A stretch of 64,000 nt of DNA, taken from contig CAJHZI010000058.1 in the NCBI GenBank assembly GCA_905160935.1, positions 185,001-249,000 of the forward strand. The letters are read 5' to 3'. Each line of letters opens with the position of its first letter. Position 1 is the stretch's first letter. Below, one piece after another: positions 33,327 through 44,670 of this stretch. Under the pieces are notes generated by a model, which saw only the letters and a program-made list of their open reading frames with translations, made no database searches and was not told the origin of the DNA. The position numbers and the translations under genes were made by a program. The DNA comes from Enchytraeus crypticus. Taxonomy: Eukaryota; Annelida; Clitellata; Enchytraeida; Enchytraeidae.

Positions 33327-35246
33327 GGTGGCTCGCAACGGACATCTAATTTCTTAACTTTTTTTTATTAAAGAAAAAACAAAACATATTTCTTGTAACT
33401 ATAAATAGCCACTTTGTTACTATAAATAGACATGTGTGCTATTTATAGTAACCAAAATTTCTTAACTTTTTTTATTTAAAAAAACAAAACAAATTTCTTT
33501 GTTACTATAAATAGCCACTTTGTTACTATGAATAGCACACTAGCAGTATCTTTATCACACATTGTCGATGACAACATCCAGCACTCGATCTTGAATCAAA
33601 GGCTAACTCTGTGCAAAAAATAAAGTTTATTGTCCATGACAACATCGAGCACTCGATGTTAAACCAAAGCCAAACCGATAAGCACAAAATTATATCAAAA
33701 ACGGCGCAAATCCAAAATTCCGTTAATTAGTCACACTCAGTCAAATTGTTTATGACAACATCGAGCACTCGATGCCAAATAGCACCAAAGCCAAACCGAT
33801 GAGCACAAAATTATATCAAAAACAATGCAAATCCAAAATTCAGTTAATTAGTCTGTGCCTCTATATTTGCTCTAACTTTCAGAGGAGCACCGTTGTAAGC
33901 ACGAGTAGGCCTACTCTGCAAGTAGTACCCCGCTATAACTTTATTATCATTATTGGTTTTGAAAACTTCTAACCAGATAAATTTCCCTGAAAATCCATCA
34001 ATTCAACCACTGATGCATAGCCCATATGGTTTTAGTTTGTCATAGCCGTCAACATGCCATATATTATTTGGCCCTGTAGCATAATAGGCTCTGCGACGTA
34101 ACCGTTTTGCAGTTCTCAGCGCCACTCCAGTGGAATCAAAGATAGTTAGGATTAGCCGAACATCTTCTCTGTAATCAACCAATCCTTCCTGCAATCAGCG
34201 TGCATGCATCCAGCGGTAGTCGAGTAGGGAACCTGACTGCCTCAGGAGATTGTGTACAAATCTAAACACTTCTTCTATTGGCGATGAAACTGAGCGACGA
34301 TAATTATTTCCTGATCGCAAAATTCTACGCAATGTTCTCTCGGATATAATAACGTTATGAGTTTGAGCCAGAACTGCCAATATCTGCGAGTACGACAGCC
34401 CTGAATGAAAGTAGGCTACAGACCAACTAACATGAAATTTAGATTTGCACCGTTTTAAACCTCATTTTTGCTCATCGGTTTGGCTTTGGTTTAACGTCGA
34501 GTGCTCGATGTTGTCATAAACGAATTGACTGAGTATGACTAATTAACGGAATTTTGGATTTGCAGTTTTTTGCTCATCGGTTTGGCTCTGGCTCGAGATC
34601 GAATGCTCGATGTTGTCATAAACGAATTGACTTAGTATGACTAATTAACGGAATTTTGGATTTGCATCGTTTTTGATATAATTTTGTGCTCATCGGTTTG
34701 GCTTTAATTTAATATCGAGTGCTCGATGTTGTCAAAAACAATTTGACTGAGTATGACTAATTAACGTAATATTGGAATTTCCACCGTTTTTGATCTAATT
34801 TTGTGCTCATCGGTTTGACATTGGCTCGAGATCGAGTGCTCAATGTTGTCATAAACGAATTGACCTAGTATGACTATTTAACGGAATTTTGGATTTGCAC
34901 CGTTTTTGACCTAATTTTGTGCTCATCGGTTTGGCTTTGGTTTAACATCGAGTGCTCGATGTTGTCATGGACAATAAACTTATTTTTTGCACAGAACTAG
35001 CCTTTGATTCAAGATCGAGTGCTGGATGTTGTCATCGACTTTGTATATAGATACTGCTAGTGTGCTATTTATAATAACAAAGAAATTTGTTTTGTTTTTT
35101 TAATTAAAAAAAATTAAAAATTTTGGTTACTATAAATAGCACAAATGTCTATTTATAGTAACAAAGTGGCTATTTATAGTAACAAGAAATTTGTTTTGTT
35201 TTTTTAATAAAAAAGTTAAGAAATTAGATGGCAGTTGCGAGCCACA
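33327..35246. mobile_element. DNA transposon with integrase-like transposase relic and fold-back repeat arrays
   Basis: TIRs are GGTGGCTCGCAAC...ATCTAATTTCTTAAC on the left and the matching TGTGGCTCGCAAC on the other strand at the right. GTAC stands outside both ends (33323-33326 and 35247-35250), a 4-bp duplication. Next come hairpin blocks with ctatttatagtaac, then tandem units of about 110-120 bp with atcgagtgctcgatgttgtc and gctcatcggtttggct: about five on the right (34440-34985) and two to three in opposite orientation on the left (33560-33850). The centre holds part of a DDE transposase. 4-bp duplication and rve-type domain fit Ginger-like or IS3EU-like elements; the choice is open. Confidence 0.75.
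33860..34380 (-). pseudogene. rve-type DDE transposase, N-terminal half
   Basis: Read on -: 34380-34195 has ISERTLRRILRSGNNYRR, a helical region. 34194-34003 has TAKRLRRRAYYATGPNNIWH followed by VDGYDKLKPYG, where the Asp of VDG is the expected first catalytic residue. A TGA near 34000 interrupts it; the same frame goes on with IDGFSGKFIWLEV and VIAGYYLQS to about 33870 and then loses similarity. The second Asp and the Glu are absent, so the protein is dead. The GPN.iWH.DGYDKLKPYG pattern is common in lophotrochozoan and fish transposon proteins of the rve class. Confidence 0.7.
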
Positions 35247-35250
35247 GTAC

Positions 35251-35595
35251 ATAGGTCTTTTCGAGAAATTTATTCTTTTATTTTTAACAATGATAATTGC
35301 AGCATTTTGCAAAATGATCCGTAATATCACAAACTACAGTTAAAGACTTTAGTGAATCTAGTTTACCTTCAGAATAACTAAAATTCGCAAATAAATGGTC
35401 AATTAAACTAGCAGAATTGTTAATGCCGTGTGTGGGAAGCGCACTATAAATGGCATAAAGTTCATATTGACTAATTCATTCACATAATTTTGAATATGTA
35501 CATTAAATTCATATTTTTGAAGATCAATATTTAAATCACCAACAATGACGGACTTATTTTTAGGTTTACAGGTGAGAAGATAGATATATACCTGT
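35251..35595 (-). pseudogene. LINE family A endonuclease fragment
   Basis: Nucleotide similarity to 12130-12330 is direct: cataaagttcatattg, actaattcattcacata and aagatcaatatttaaatcacc correspond to the Asn-rich GDVNIDLL block and neighbouring residues. Similarity ends near 35595, probably the 5' truncation point or a later junction. Confidence 0.7.
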
Positions 35596-35599
35596 TGTG

Positions 35600-36500
35600 G
35601 CTGTCTCCGGCAACTGAGGCCGCCGCGTTTCGGGGCTGGGGCGTTGCCTCCCCCGGGAAAGGCGAGATCGATCGATCCGCCGGTCTAACCGCCAGATGGA
35701 CTCGCGCGCCTCGGTTATTACGTTTATCCCGATGGGCTCGGTCCTCTCCGTAGTCTTGGCTATCTCGATTATCTCGGTTATCTTTGGCTGTCTCGGTTAT
35801 TTCGGTTGTCTCGGTTATCCCGGTTGTCTCGGTTGTCTCTGTTATCTCGGTTATCTCGGCTGTCTCGGTTGTCTCGGTTATCTCGGTTGTCTCTGTTATT
35901 TCGGTTATCTCGGTTATCTCGGTTATCCCGGTTATCTCGGTTATCTCGATTATCTCGGTTATCTCGGCTGTCTCGGTTATCTCGGTTGTCTCGGTTATCC
36001 CGGTTGTCTCTGTTATCTCGGTTATCTCGGTTATCTCGGCTGTCTCGGTTGTCTCGGTTATCCCGGTTATCCCGGTTGTCTCTGTTATCTCGGTTATCTC
36101 GACAATCTCGGTTATCTCGGTTATCTCGGCTGTCTCAGTTATCTCGGTTTCTCTCACTTGAATCGATTGTTAGTGCCTCCAATCGACTCTGACAGCTATC
36201 AAGGTTTTGGTGATTTCTGGGACCTAGGATATCTTCACCCCGTACGGCATCATAGTCGTAAAACATGATCCTATCTTGATTTGCCCGATCTAGAGTATGG
36301 CTTGTCTTATCTGAAAGAGCCGGCCTGACTGCCGAATGAACAGGATCTGGTGTATCTGTGCTTGGGGGTTTCCCTGGAGAGATGCTAGTACTTGAATCTA
36401 GGCGACTCAAGTCATCTCTAGGGAGTGTCAGGGCGAACTCTGATGAGTAGATCTCATTAGCGCCTATTTCCATTTCTGCATCTAGAAGTAAACTATTCAT
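35600..36500 (-). pseudogene. Arg-Asp-Asn repeat ORF, unknown
   Basis: It starts at 36500 with MNSLLLDAEMEIGANEIYSS and stays open for 121 codons, acidic and Ser/Asp-rich, until a CGA-to-TGA change in the repeat (near 36135). The repeat region (35757-36150) in this frame encodes (Arg-Asp-Asn)n. Beyond it the frame continues as DSQDYGEDRAHRDKRN and a Pro/Ala-rich tail. The low-complexity charged make-up recalls nucleocapsid-like tails of retroelement gag proteins, and the gag-like region at 62 kb has similar RD/RDN runs, but no zinc knuckle or pol was found. Function unknown. Confidence 0.45.
35757..36150. repeat. 9-bp minisatellite (unit ggttatctc), about 40 units
   Basis: The unit ggttatctc with variants ggttgtctc, ggctgtctc, ggttatccc and ggttatttc repeats with hardly any length change. 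Higher-order blocks are visible: the series around 35840 recurs around 36010. Since the unit is 9 bp, five of the six frames stay open across much or all of it. Confidence 0.92.
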
Positions 36501-39500
36501 GCTCTAGGCAGTTCTAATGCTTAGTACGTAGGGTATCTGTGGAACCACTCTATATGTCATGTTTGCCAAATTTAAGTTGACAGTCCAACCTTATCTAAAG
36601 ATTAAGTGTTATACGTACTCGTCTTTACCTACCTGATGTCTGCTGAAACGGATGGAATGTCTTAGTTGGGTAATCCCTTAATTACTGTGCAATAATCTAC
36701 TATTTCTATGACCATCGATTATCTCAATAAAAAGATACATAGCGTTTAAATATTCATATTGTTTTCTTTTTACCACGACAACAAATGCAGGTATTACACT
36801 CCTTCATACTTTTATTATGCGAACTAAAAATTCGACGATCACGCGCATCGAACGTACACGTAGATTATCACGACTGCAACAATATTTCTTACCATTAGAA
36901 TTCAGGAAAGTCAACGATTTCTATCGATCAGCCTCACTACCAATCGCCTCGTTCTGGTTTCTATTACAAAGATAACTTAATTTCTATAGACTTAATCCAG
37001 TAGCGTTACACATATAATTAATTAACTAATTATCGCTTAATGTTCTTCATCCGCAAGAATTGTATTTTACAGATGACTGCCACTACAATCTCTCTCCCCC
37101 GGACAAAAGATCCCCTACAATCTCTCTCCCCCGGACAAAAGTCCCCTGCGCCACCAAGATGTGGTGCATCTCCTTCAGGCGTAAGCTAAGAGAAGCCTGC
37201 TTCAACCTTGGGTCAAAGATCTCCAAACGTTGTGAAAATAAATTGATACAGCGAGGTGGTGGTGGACCGTCAGCCCCTATAACTACATTCAGAACTTACT
37301 CCCTTCAACCGTTCAGTGAACAGGAAGGATTGAGAGATGGCATAGAAGCTAGACGTGGTGCTATATAAAATATCTTACAGCAGGATCTAGACACGCATGG
37401 GTATGAATGCTACAAAAGTAAACTAATAGTCTTATTTTCCAACACTTCTTATAATATCAGTAAACTATACATATGTTACCATAATCGTATTTCTAGTTTA
37501 AATAATATGTTGAATAAATATAATATAGTTAAGTTTCATATTCATCTTGGGTCCGTATAAACTCACATGTGTGGTATGTCAATAAAGCAATCAAGCCGTA
37601 AATCTATCAGAGTAAAGAGAATGCGGGAACCACGAATACGGTATAGATATGTGATTATTTATACAGGTGTAGGGACTACACTGTAGCTGAGATACGTCGG
37701 CTGTACATTGTTATTATAAAAGAGGTACAGGGAGTGTTCGCTCCCCAATAAACAATGAAATGCTATGTAGTAACAAATGTAGACTTAAAGATTTCATTTA
37801 GTGTAAACATTGTAAATTAGTACTTCGGGTTTAATCGAGTTAAGATAACGTTTGGATTATTGATATTACTTTATTGGTAGCTGAAAATGAATGTTAATGT
37901 TCAAATCAAAAGGGTCTCACCTAAAAATATACATTGGGTGTCACCACTGTGAAACTGTAATTTACACTAGATGTCGTCTAAGCAGACATAATCAAAGATT
38001 GGTAGGAATATGTTAAATAAGTTTAACGTCAAGTTTGTCAGTTGTTAATGATATAAGCATCTAGTTGATTGCACTGTATAATATGATGGTAAATGCGAAA
38101 TAGCAGTATGTGTAAGAAATGGACGCAAAGTAGTAAATTACGTAGCTTAGAGAATATTGTTATTTTAGTAATTTTGATTATTGTATGTTTTATATTTTGT
38201 GGCATGATTAGATATAATTTATGTCTCGAATTACTGATACTGTTAATTATGGAATTAGTCAATAGTGTTGGAATGCTATAACATATAATCACATATTTTA
38301 TATGAAAAGATACATCAAAGATTAGGCTACAAGTTGTGAAAGGTTAGCAGTTGAGCTAAGACATAGATTTCTTTAGATAACCTGAGCATGCCAGTGATTG
38401 ACATAAATAGAGAGTATAGAATGCGGGAATGGACATTTGGATGGACGACGTTATAAGATGCAAGTCTGAATTCATCCGAATGCTGGAGAAGCAATTAAGA
38501 GATCGCTAATGGCACGAGTGATAGTTTTATTGTCTTGGAATGTCTGATAGATTAAAGAGAATGGTTTGTGTGATCTAAGGCCGGAATCATAAGATAAATC
38601 ACGGAAGTCAAACTAAGAAGTGAACTGTGATTGGAGGATTATATTATCTTAAATATAATGAATAAATTCTATTGGACCGTACATAGGAAGAAGGCGCGGT
38701 TTAGCAGGAATAGAAAGACCTCAGATGAGAATAGAGGAGGAAGAGTTAGTTAGGGAGAGATAGTCTAAGAATAAGGAGTTAAGGAAAGAAGAGTCTAAGG
38801 GAAGAGAGTTATGGAAAGAGCAGTCTAAGAGAAGGGAGTCAAGCTGAGAAAAGTCTATTAGAAGTTAAGAAACAGCTAAGTCGAGATCAAGACAAGTTGA
38901 ATCTGGCTAAATCCAAGGGCTGTTTAGAAATGACTTAGAAGTTTGTCACAGACAGTAACAGAAAGAATTTAGAGTAAGGATAGTAGAACGGTAGAAGAGA
39001 TAAAGATTCATAGGGAGCAAAAGTTAAAGATATTTATATATATTTATACATATGTTTATATATCAAGTTTAAGTAGTAGTATTAGGGACTAGTCATAACT
39101 GTGAAAGCATGTTGCCTGTCTAGACTAATTATTTGATAAGAAGCATTGGTGTCTTGCTAGAATTGTAATTGCTAATTAATTAATAATAATAAACCCTGTT
39201 TATATTATAAATGATTGTTTCCTATTAATGTGTCTTTTTATCGTGCTTCACAAGTAAGAAGCAACAATACAAATAGTCGTCGGCCAATTAATAAAATAAT
39301 ACCTGTGAGTCACTAGTTTCCCAAGTCAGAGGTTCTCAGAGATTAAGTGTTATAAGAACAACAAGAAACATAAGACAACACAACGCAATAGTCATAGCAG
39401 AACCTTTGATATACATATACATATCATAAACATGATCTATACATGTTCATTTCTTGACTATTTAAATATGAACTATGAAATCCATACTTCTTTTAATATA

Positions 39501-39576
39501 GCAATTAAACTCTACTAGTACACTAAGTAACTTTTAATTATATGTCGCGTACTGATAATTTCATGTTTACAGCCCC
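36501..39576. other. Unassigned DNA; short repeats only
   Basis: No gene recognised. A 102-codon frame at 37060-37368 starts over a roughly 32-bp duplication (acaatctctctcccccggac, about 37087 and 37119) and has no known relative. Purine-rich imperfect repeats of about 30 bp (agtctaagrgaagrgagt) lie at 38757-38860. The 0.5 kb upstream of 39577 should hold the left end of the Polinton or its promoter, but no inverted repeat matching sequence beyond 49.8 kb was seen. Confidence 0.5.
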
Positions 39577-42500
39577 ATGAAGTGGTACCTCTCGAGTCAG
39601 GTTAATTTGTATCGTCCGATAGGAGATGACGCAGAGTCCACGACGATTGCAAATTTTAGATCTGATGTGGAACGTCTCCTGCATCCAAGCGAAATTAGTA
39701 ATCATATCTCTGACGCAGGAACAAAGTTGAACGAGATGCTCGAAAAATTCACTACGATGGGATCTGGTTGGATACTAGACAGCGCAGGTGACGTTGTTGT
39801 AAAAGTAGCATCTTGCAAACCTATATCCGCTTCCTCATATCTACCCACACCAAAATTTATTAGGAATAAAAAAGCCACCATTAATATTAAAAATCTTGAT
39901 GATGAAAAGTGCTTTTTGTATTGTCTGGCCGCTGCAATCCCAGAAAATGAAAAACAAAATAAACAAATTTTTCATCTCGAACGTCCTAACCATTACAGGT
40001 CCCACCTTCATAAATTTAATGTAACCAGTATCGAATTCCCCGTACGCATCGATCGGATCTCTAAATTCGAAAAGCAAAATCCAGAAATAAGTATCGGCAT
40101 ACTGAGCTACATTGAAGACGAAGACGAATGTATTCTGGCACCAATTTACATGAACAAACACCAAGACCGCCCACACCACGTTAACCTCCTTCTCCTAACT
40201 GATATAGACCAAAACGGCAGTCCACAATGGCATTATATTTTAATAAGCAATTTAGGTAGACTATTTTATGATGTTACAAATAACACTATCTTTCCGTGTA
40301 GATACTGTCTCCACCGCTTTTCCTCCGAAAAACTCCAAATTGAACACCAAGAGAGACTGCGGGATGAAACCTGCTCTAGCCATATCCTTTCCTCCTAGCG
40401 CTCCCAAGCCGCAGACAGGCTGCAATAGCCGAGCACGAGTCGTTGATGATGACTCTGGAGGAGAAGGTTGAGAGCTTAGATGAGGTAGACGGGCCAGAAT
40501 TCAGTTTCGTTGAGGGTCTGATCGAAGCGCGTAAGGAGGAAGAGCTTCCAAATATATTAAAATTTACAGCTATTCAAAAACAATTTAAAGTCCCTTTTGT
40601 ATTATACTGTGATTTTGAATCATTTATATCAGACCAAGACGAAAACATACACCCAGCGGCTTCTGCATACTACGTGTATGTATGTATGAAAACGTAGGGT
40701 ACAAAAAAGCATACACGTATAGCGGAGAAAATGTGATGGAGAATTTTTACGCTAAGCTGCGCGAAATTGATGGGGAAATTTGTAAAATATTTAATGAAAA
40801 TGTTCCAATTAACGAAATGAGCGGCGACGAAGTTCGTCAGTTTCATGAGGCTGATGTCTGCTTCCTCTGCCAGGAACCTTTTCGAAAGAAGGTAAGACAT
40901 CGCGATCATGTTACCGGCAACTTTATCGCCGCTTGTTGTAACAAATGCAACCTTCAATTGAAACCTCGTAAATTTAATTCGAGGGGCTGAGACAAGCCGA
41001 AGAAATCTGCATTTTATATGGAAGAGATACCCGGGAAAGGATACTATGCAGACGATAGTGAGGCTGACGAGAAAGAGAAGTTGAGCTACTTTGTCCCTGT
41101 CATCTTTCACAATTCCAAAAACTACGACACTCACCACTTTTTAAAATTTTTGCAGTCCAATTCTCTAGCCAAAATGAACGAAATTAGATTCATCGCTACA
41201 AATTCCGAAAAATTCATAGCAGTCCAAGTCGGCAATCTTAGAATCTTAGACTCTTGCCAATTCCTTCCTGGTTCCCTTGATTCTTTGGTAGAAAGTTTAA
41301 AGAAAGACGACGAGGAAAGGTTTGCCCATACCAAACGTCACTTTTCAAACCCTAATGAAAGATCTCTTATCTTGAGGAAAGGAGTCGATCCCTATGAATA
41401 CATGAGTTGTAGGGATAAATTCAACGACACTCAACTACCTCCAATCCAGAAATTCTACAGCAAACTGAGAGAATCAGAGTGTTCGAAAGAAGATTACGAG
41501 CACGCTCAGTCGGTTTGGAAAGCGTTTTGTTTGAAGGATATGCAAGAGTATCATGATCTGTACCTTCTAACCGACGTCCTTCTACTGGCTGACGTGTTTG
41601 AAAATTTTCGAACATTCTCGATAACAAATTATGATCTTGACCCTGCTCACTACTACACCAGACCCGGACTATCTTTTGACGCTTGCTTAAAAATGACAGA
41701 GGCAAAGATCGAACTATTAACAGAGCCCGATCATCTTCTCTTTTTCGAGTCAGCTGTCCGAGGAGGCGTATCTATGATTACGCATAGGTACGCCGAAGCT
41801 AATAATCCAAGTCTGCAGAGCTACGATCCTCGGGTAGCCCACTCGTACATACAGCACTATCATGCAAATAACCTGTGCGGGTGGGCAATGTCTCAGCCCC
41901 TCTCCACTGGAAATTTTACATTTTTAACAAGGAAAGAAATTGAATCAATCAACTTCGCGCAGATCCCAGGGACCCCGAAACGGGTTTCATGCTAGAGGTG
42001 GATTTAGAATATCCATTAGAGCTGCACGAGCTACACAATGACCTACTATTATCTCCTGAAAGACTTTCTATCCTCGAATCGTTATTCTCTTCTTACCAAC
42101 TCGAACTTTGACAAAATTTGGGGGAAAGCAAAATTCCAAAATTGAAAAGTTGGTGCCGAATTTTTTGGCAAAGACCCGATACGTGCTTCATTACAGAAAT
42201 TTTCCATACCATATAGAGAAAGGCTTGATCTGCAAGCAAATACATTGAGTGATGAGTTTCTCGCAAAGTCCGTGGATCAAGCCTTACTTTGTTTTTAATA
42301 CAGCCCAGCGCCAAAATGGCTAGTCCCCATCAGAAAAAAACTTTTTAAAATTTTTAAACAATGCTCTTTTTGGAAAAACGATGCAGAATTTAAGAAAACA
42401 GACAGATATTAAAATTTTTGCGTATCGGATAATCAGGCAAGGAATTTGGTCGCCAAACCCAATTATCATTCTTTTAACAAAATAAACGAATCTCTCGTAG

Positions 42501-43131
42501 CCGTGCAAATGAAACAAGTGCACGGATTCTGGGATAAACCGACGTTCACCGGTGCCTGTATTTTAGACCTTTCTGAACTACATCTTTTCAAATACCATTA
42601 CGATGTGATAAAGGCGAGATACGGAAACAGGGTTCAACTCTTGTTCACAGACACCGATTCGTTCTGCTGTCACATCGTAACGGACGACATGAAAGGGTTT
42701 GTAGTTCACATGGACACCTCCAACTTCCCTCCGTCCAACCCTTATTTTAGCATAGTAAATGATCGAAAATTGGGATTTTTAAAGACGAGTGCGAAGGGCT
42801 GCAACCACTCGCGTTTGTAGGATTAAGATCGAAAATGTATAGTCTCCTGCCCCCACACGGTAACAAGTCCACTGTGAAAGGAATTCAGAACTCGTTTCGT
42901 AAAGAACACATAACGCACGACACTTTTGTCGATAGTCTCGTGCAACAAACGAAAACGATAGCTGAATTCTGCAGCATTCGCAGTAAGGATCACGTTCTAC
43001 GAACTCAAACTCTGACAAAAGACGGACTGAATCCCTACGACGACAAACGTTACATTCTCCCTGACGGATACGCGACATATGCATACGGACATATCAAAAT
43101 TTCATCCCATCCAGGTACCGGTGTGGCGTAA
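39577..43131 (+). pseudogene. Polinton protein-primed DNA polymerase B, broken
   Basis: The first 273 codons are open (MKWYLSSQVNLYR; then NIKNLDDEKCFLYCLAAAIP) and end in a Cys/His segment near 40302-40345. Shifts or stops occur near 40390, 40690 (in a gtat repeat) and at 40988 (TGA), and in 41985-42440. Visible: Exo I YCDFES, an endonuclease VII-like Cys/His block (CFLCQEPF...RHRDH...CCNKC, 40855-40960), Exo II in HNSKNYDTHHF, motif A region HANNLCGW with His where the metal-binding Asp is expected (41861), motif B NALFGKT in a shifted frame (42358), and motif C TDTDSF intact (42647). The C-terminus is shifted near 42800 and ends at 43131. It would replicate the element from a protein primer; this copy cannot. 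Confidence 0.9.
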
Positions 43132-43503
43132 AAATTCCATCACCAAGCACTTTTCATCTTCTCAAAATTAGGAAATATTGTAAGTATTGTATAATAGAGC
43201 AAATTGTAAATATTGTACATAGAGACTGCTGTATATATAACCTTTTATATAGTGTAAATAGAGACTGTAATTAGATATTGATGCTGGCTTCGGTGTAAAT
43301 GTTAAACAAATGGACTTTGTCAAGTTTTTACATAAAGACTGTAGTAAATATTAGAAATAGTCATTAAAGACTTTATTATATACTTCTAGAGTCCTAAAGA
43401 CTCGTGTTGGTTAACAAGATAACATCTTAGCAAATGACTTTTGTGTTTCTATAAAAACTCTATCAATTATACGTTTAACGTCAGTCCCTTTCAGTAATCA
43501 AAC

Positions 43504-44107
43504 ATGCAACATCCATTTACGGCTATGACATCGGGTCCAACCGGCTGTGGGAAGACCCAATTTACGCTAAAGCTGATTCAAAACGCGAACGAGGTAATAG
43601 CTCCACCTCCTCAGGAAATTGTATGGTGTTACGGAGTCTATCAAGATGTGTTAAACTCTATTGCAAATGTCCGTTTCATCGAAGGATTACCTTACATAAA
43701 CGAATGTGACGCTACAAAGCGCGTCGTGCTCGTAATAGACTATCTGATGCATGAAGCAAACGAAAAAGTTGCACAAATATTCACAAAAGGCAGTCTTCAC
43801 AGAAACATTTCGATACTATTTCTAACACAAAACATATTTCACAGCTCTAAGCACAACAGAACCATTAGCCTCAATACTCACTACATAGTGCTCTTAAAAA
43901 ACCCAAGAGATGTAGGTCAAGTCGCTATATTAGGCAGGCAGATGTTTGCCAAAGGCAAGTTTTTGGAAAATGCATTTCAAAGATGCCACAGAGAAGCCTT
44001 ACGGTTATCTATTTATCGACCTAAAACCCAACACGGAAGAACAATTGAGAGTAAGAACAAACATTTTTACGGACGAGGCTCCGCAATTCGTCTACGTGCC
44101 TAAATAA
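43504..44107 (+). pseudogene. Polinton packaging ATPase (FtsK/HerA-like), frameshifted
   Basis: It starts MQHPFTAMTSGPTGCGKTQF, with a canonical Walker A (GPTGCGKT). The Walker B is VVLVIDYLM, with Tyr where a second acidic residue is common. SILFLTQNIFHSSK and HYIVLLKNPRDVGQVA are family hallmarks. A one-base shift near 43975 sends the annotated frame out at 44103; the adjacent frame keeps the expected DATEKPYGYLFIDLKPNT segment and a TAA at 44105-44107. About 200 residues, normal for the family. The enzyme pumps DNA into capsids. The 370 bp upstream are non-coding. Confidence 0.9.
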
Positions 44108-44154
44108 AAGGTCCAGTAATCCTCGCCAATAATTCATTCCAGTTAGGATGTCGA

Positions 44155-44469
44155 ATGAGCAACATGTCTCGTAGAATTAGAGAGAACGCTCCGACTTTGA
44201 GGTTACTTAATAGATCTAGAGAGTCGCAGAGAAAGAGTTGGCTAAAAAGATATTTAGATAGGGACTTTGTAAATTGCGTGTGCGAGTGCGCTCAAAATTT
44301 GCTGCACGGTAAAGTTCCGTTGAATAAAAAACAAAAGCTTGCCTTAGCTCGTCGAAAAAAGATTCTGCGCGAACTCGTTAAATGCAAAGTTAGTTTAACT
44401 AGAAAGAAGAGAATCATTCAGACTGGCGGATTACTAGGAGCCTTGCTAGGTCCCATTGTTTCTATATAG
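44155..44469 (+). CDS. Small conserved Polinton protein, basic, hydrophobic C-terminus
   Basis: 104 open codons. Starts MSNMSRRIRENAPTLRLL; very basic middle (KKQKLALARRKKILREL) and a C-terminal IIQTGGLLGALLGPIVSI. This pattern, with N-terminal RIARNAP-like and terminal TGG.LG.LL, is common in invertebrate Polintons next to the ATPase, but its function is unknown. Intact. The second Met (44164) is an equally good start. Confidence 0.7.
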   Translation: MSNMSRRIRENAPTLRLLNRSRESQRKSWLKRYLDRDFVNCVCECAQNLLHGKVPLNKKQKLALARRKKILRELVKCKVSLTRKKRIIQTGGLLGALLGPIVSI

Positions 44470-44498
44470 AGAGGCCTGCTTGGCGGCAACAGCTCGTG

Positions 44499-44642
44499 AT
44501 GGAACATGCAAAGAAATTTGTATTGCTTGATCCGGCAAGGTACGCGCGAATGCAAGCTGCAGCTACACCCATAAATACGCAGAATAGGAGTTCTCAAATG
44601 GATATGACAGTCAAAGATATATTGGAAGGCGACCAACCCTGA
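44499..44642 (+). CDS. Very small Polinton protein (47 aa)
   Basis: Starts MEHAKKFVLLDPARYARMQA and ends MTVKDILEGDQP, TGA at 44640. The MEHAKK..L.DP start is shared by short proteins of invertebrate Polintons, though this one is shorter than I would expect, so it may be truncated. Lies 29 bp after the previous gene. Function unknown. Confidence 0.55.
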   Translation: MEHAKKFVLLDPARYARMQAAATPINTQNRSSQMDMTVKDILEGDQP

Positions 44643-44670
44643 CGATGTAAAAGGCGAAGCATTATACTAT

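Larger units (their letters stand above)
25845..35595 (-). mobile_element. LINE family A, one 5'-truncated copy split by three transposons
   Basis: Pieces read in order on -: endonuclease fragment 35595-35250, linker 33320-32600, RT fragment 28977-27150 and 3' UTR at 26040-25845. They match the intact layout of the relative at 9831-12960, including the cggccgtcagg 3' UTR block. The gaps correspond exactly to three elements with their own TIRs and duplications: 26045-27143, 28979-32597 and 33327-35246. The element is truncated in the endonuclease near 35595. This gives a clear relative order of insertion. Confidence 0.8.

Noticed and set aside
35757-36150. Regular short repeats as a CRISPR-like array
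   Set aside because: The unit is 9 bp in uninterrupted tandem with no spacers, in a eukaryotic genome; it is a minisatellite.
37060-37368. 102-codon ORF as a gene
   Set aside because: Starts over a short duplication, shows no domain, and has no supporting splice sites or second copy.
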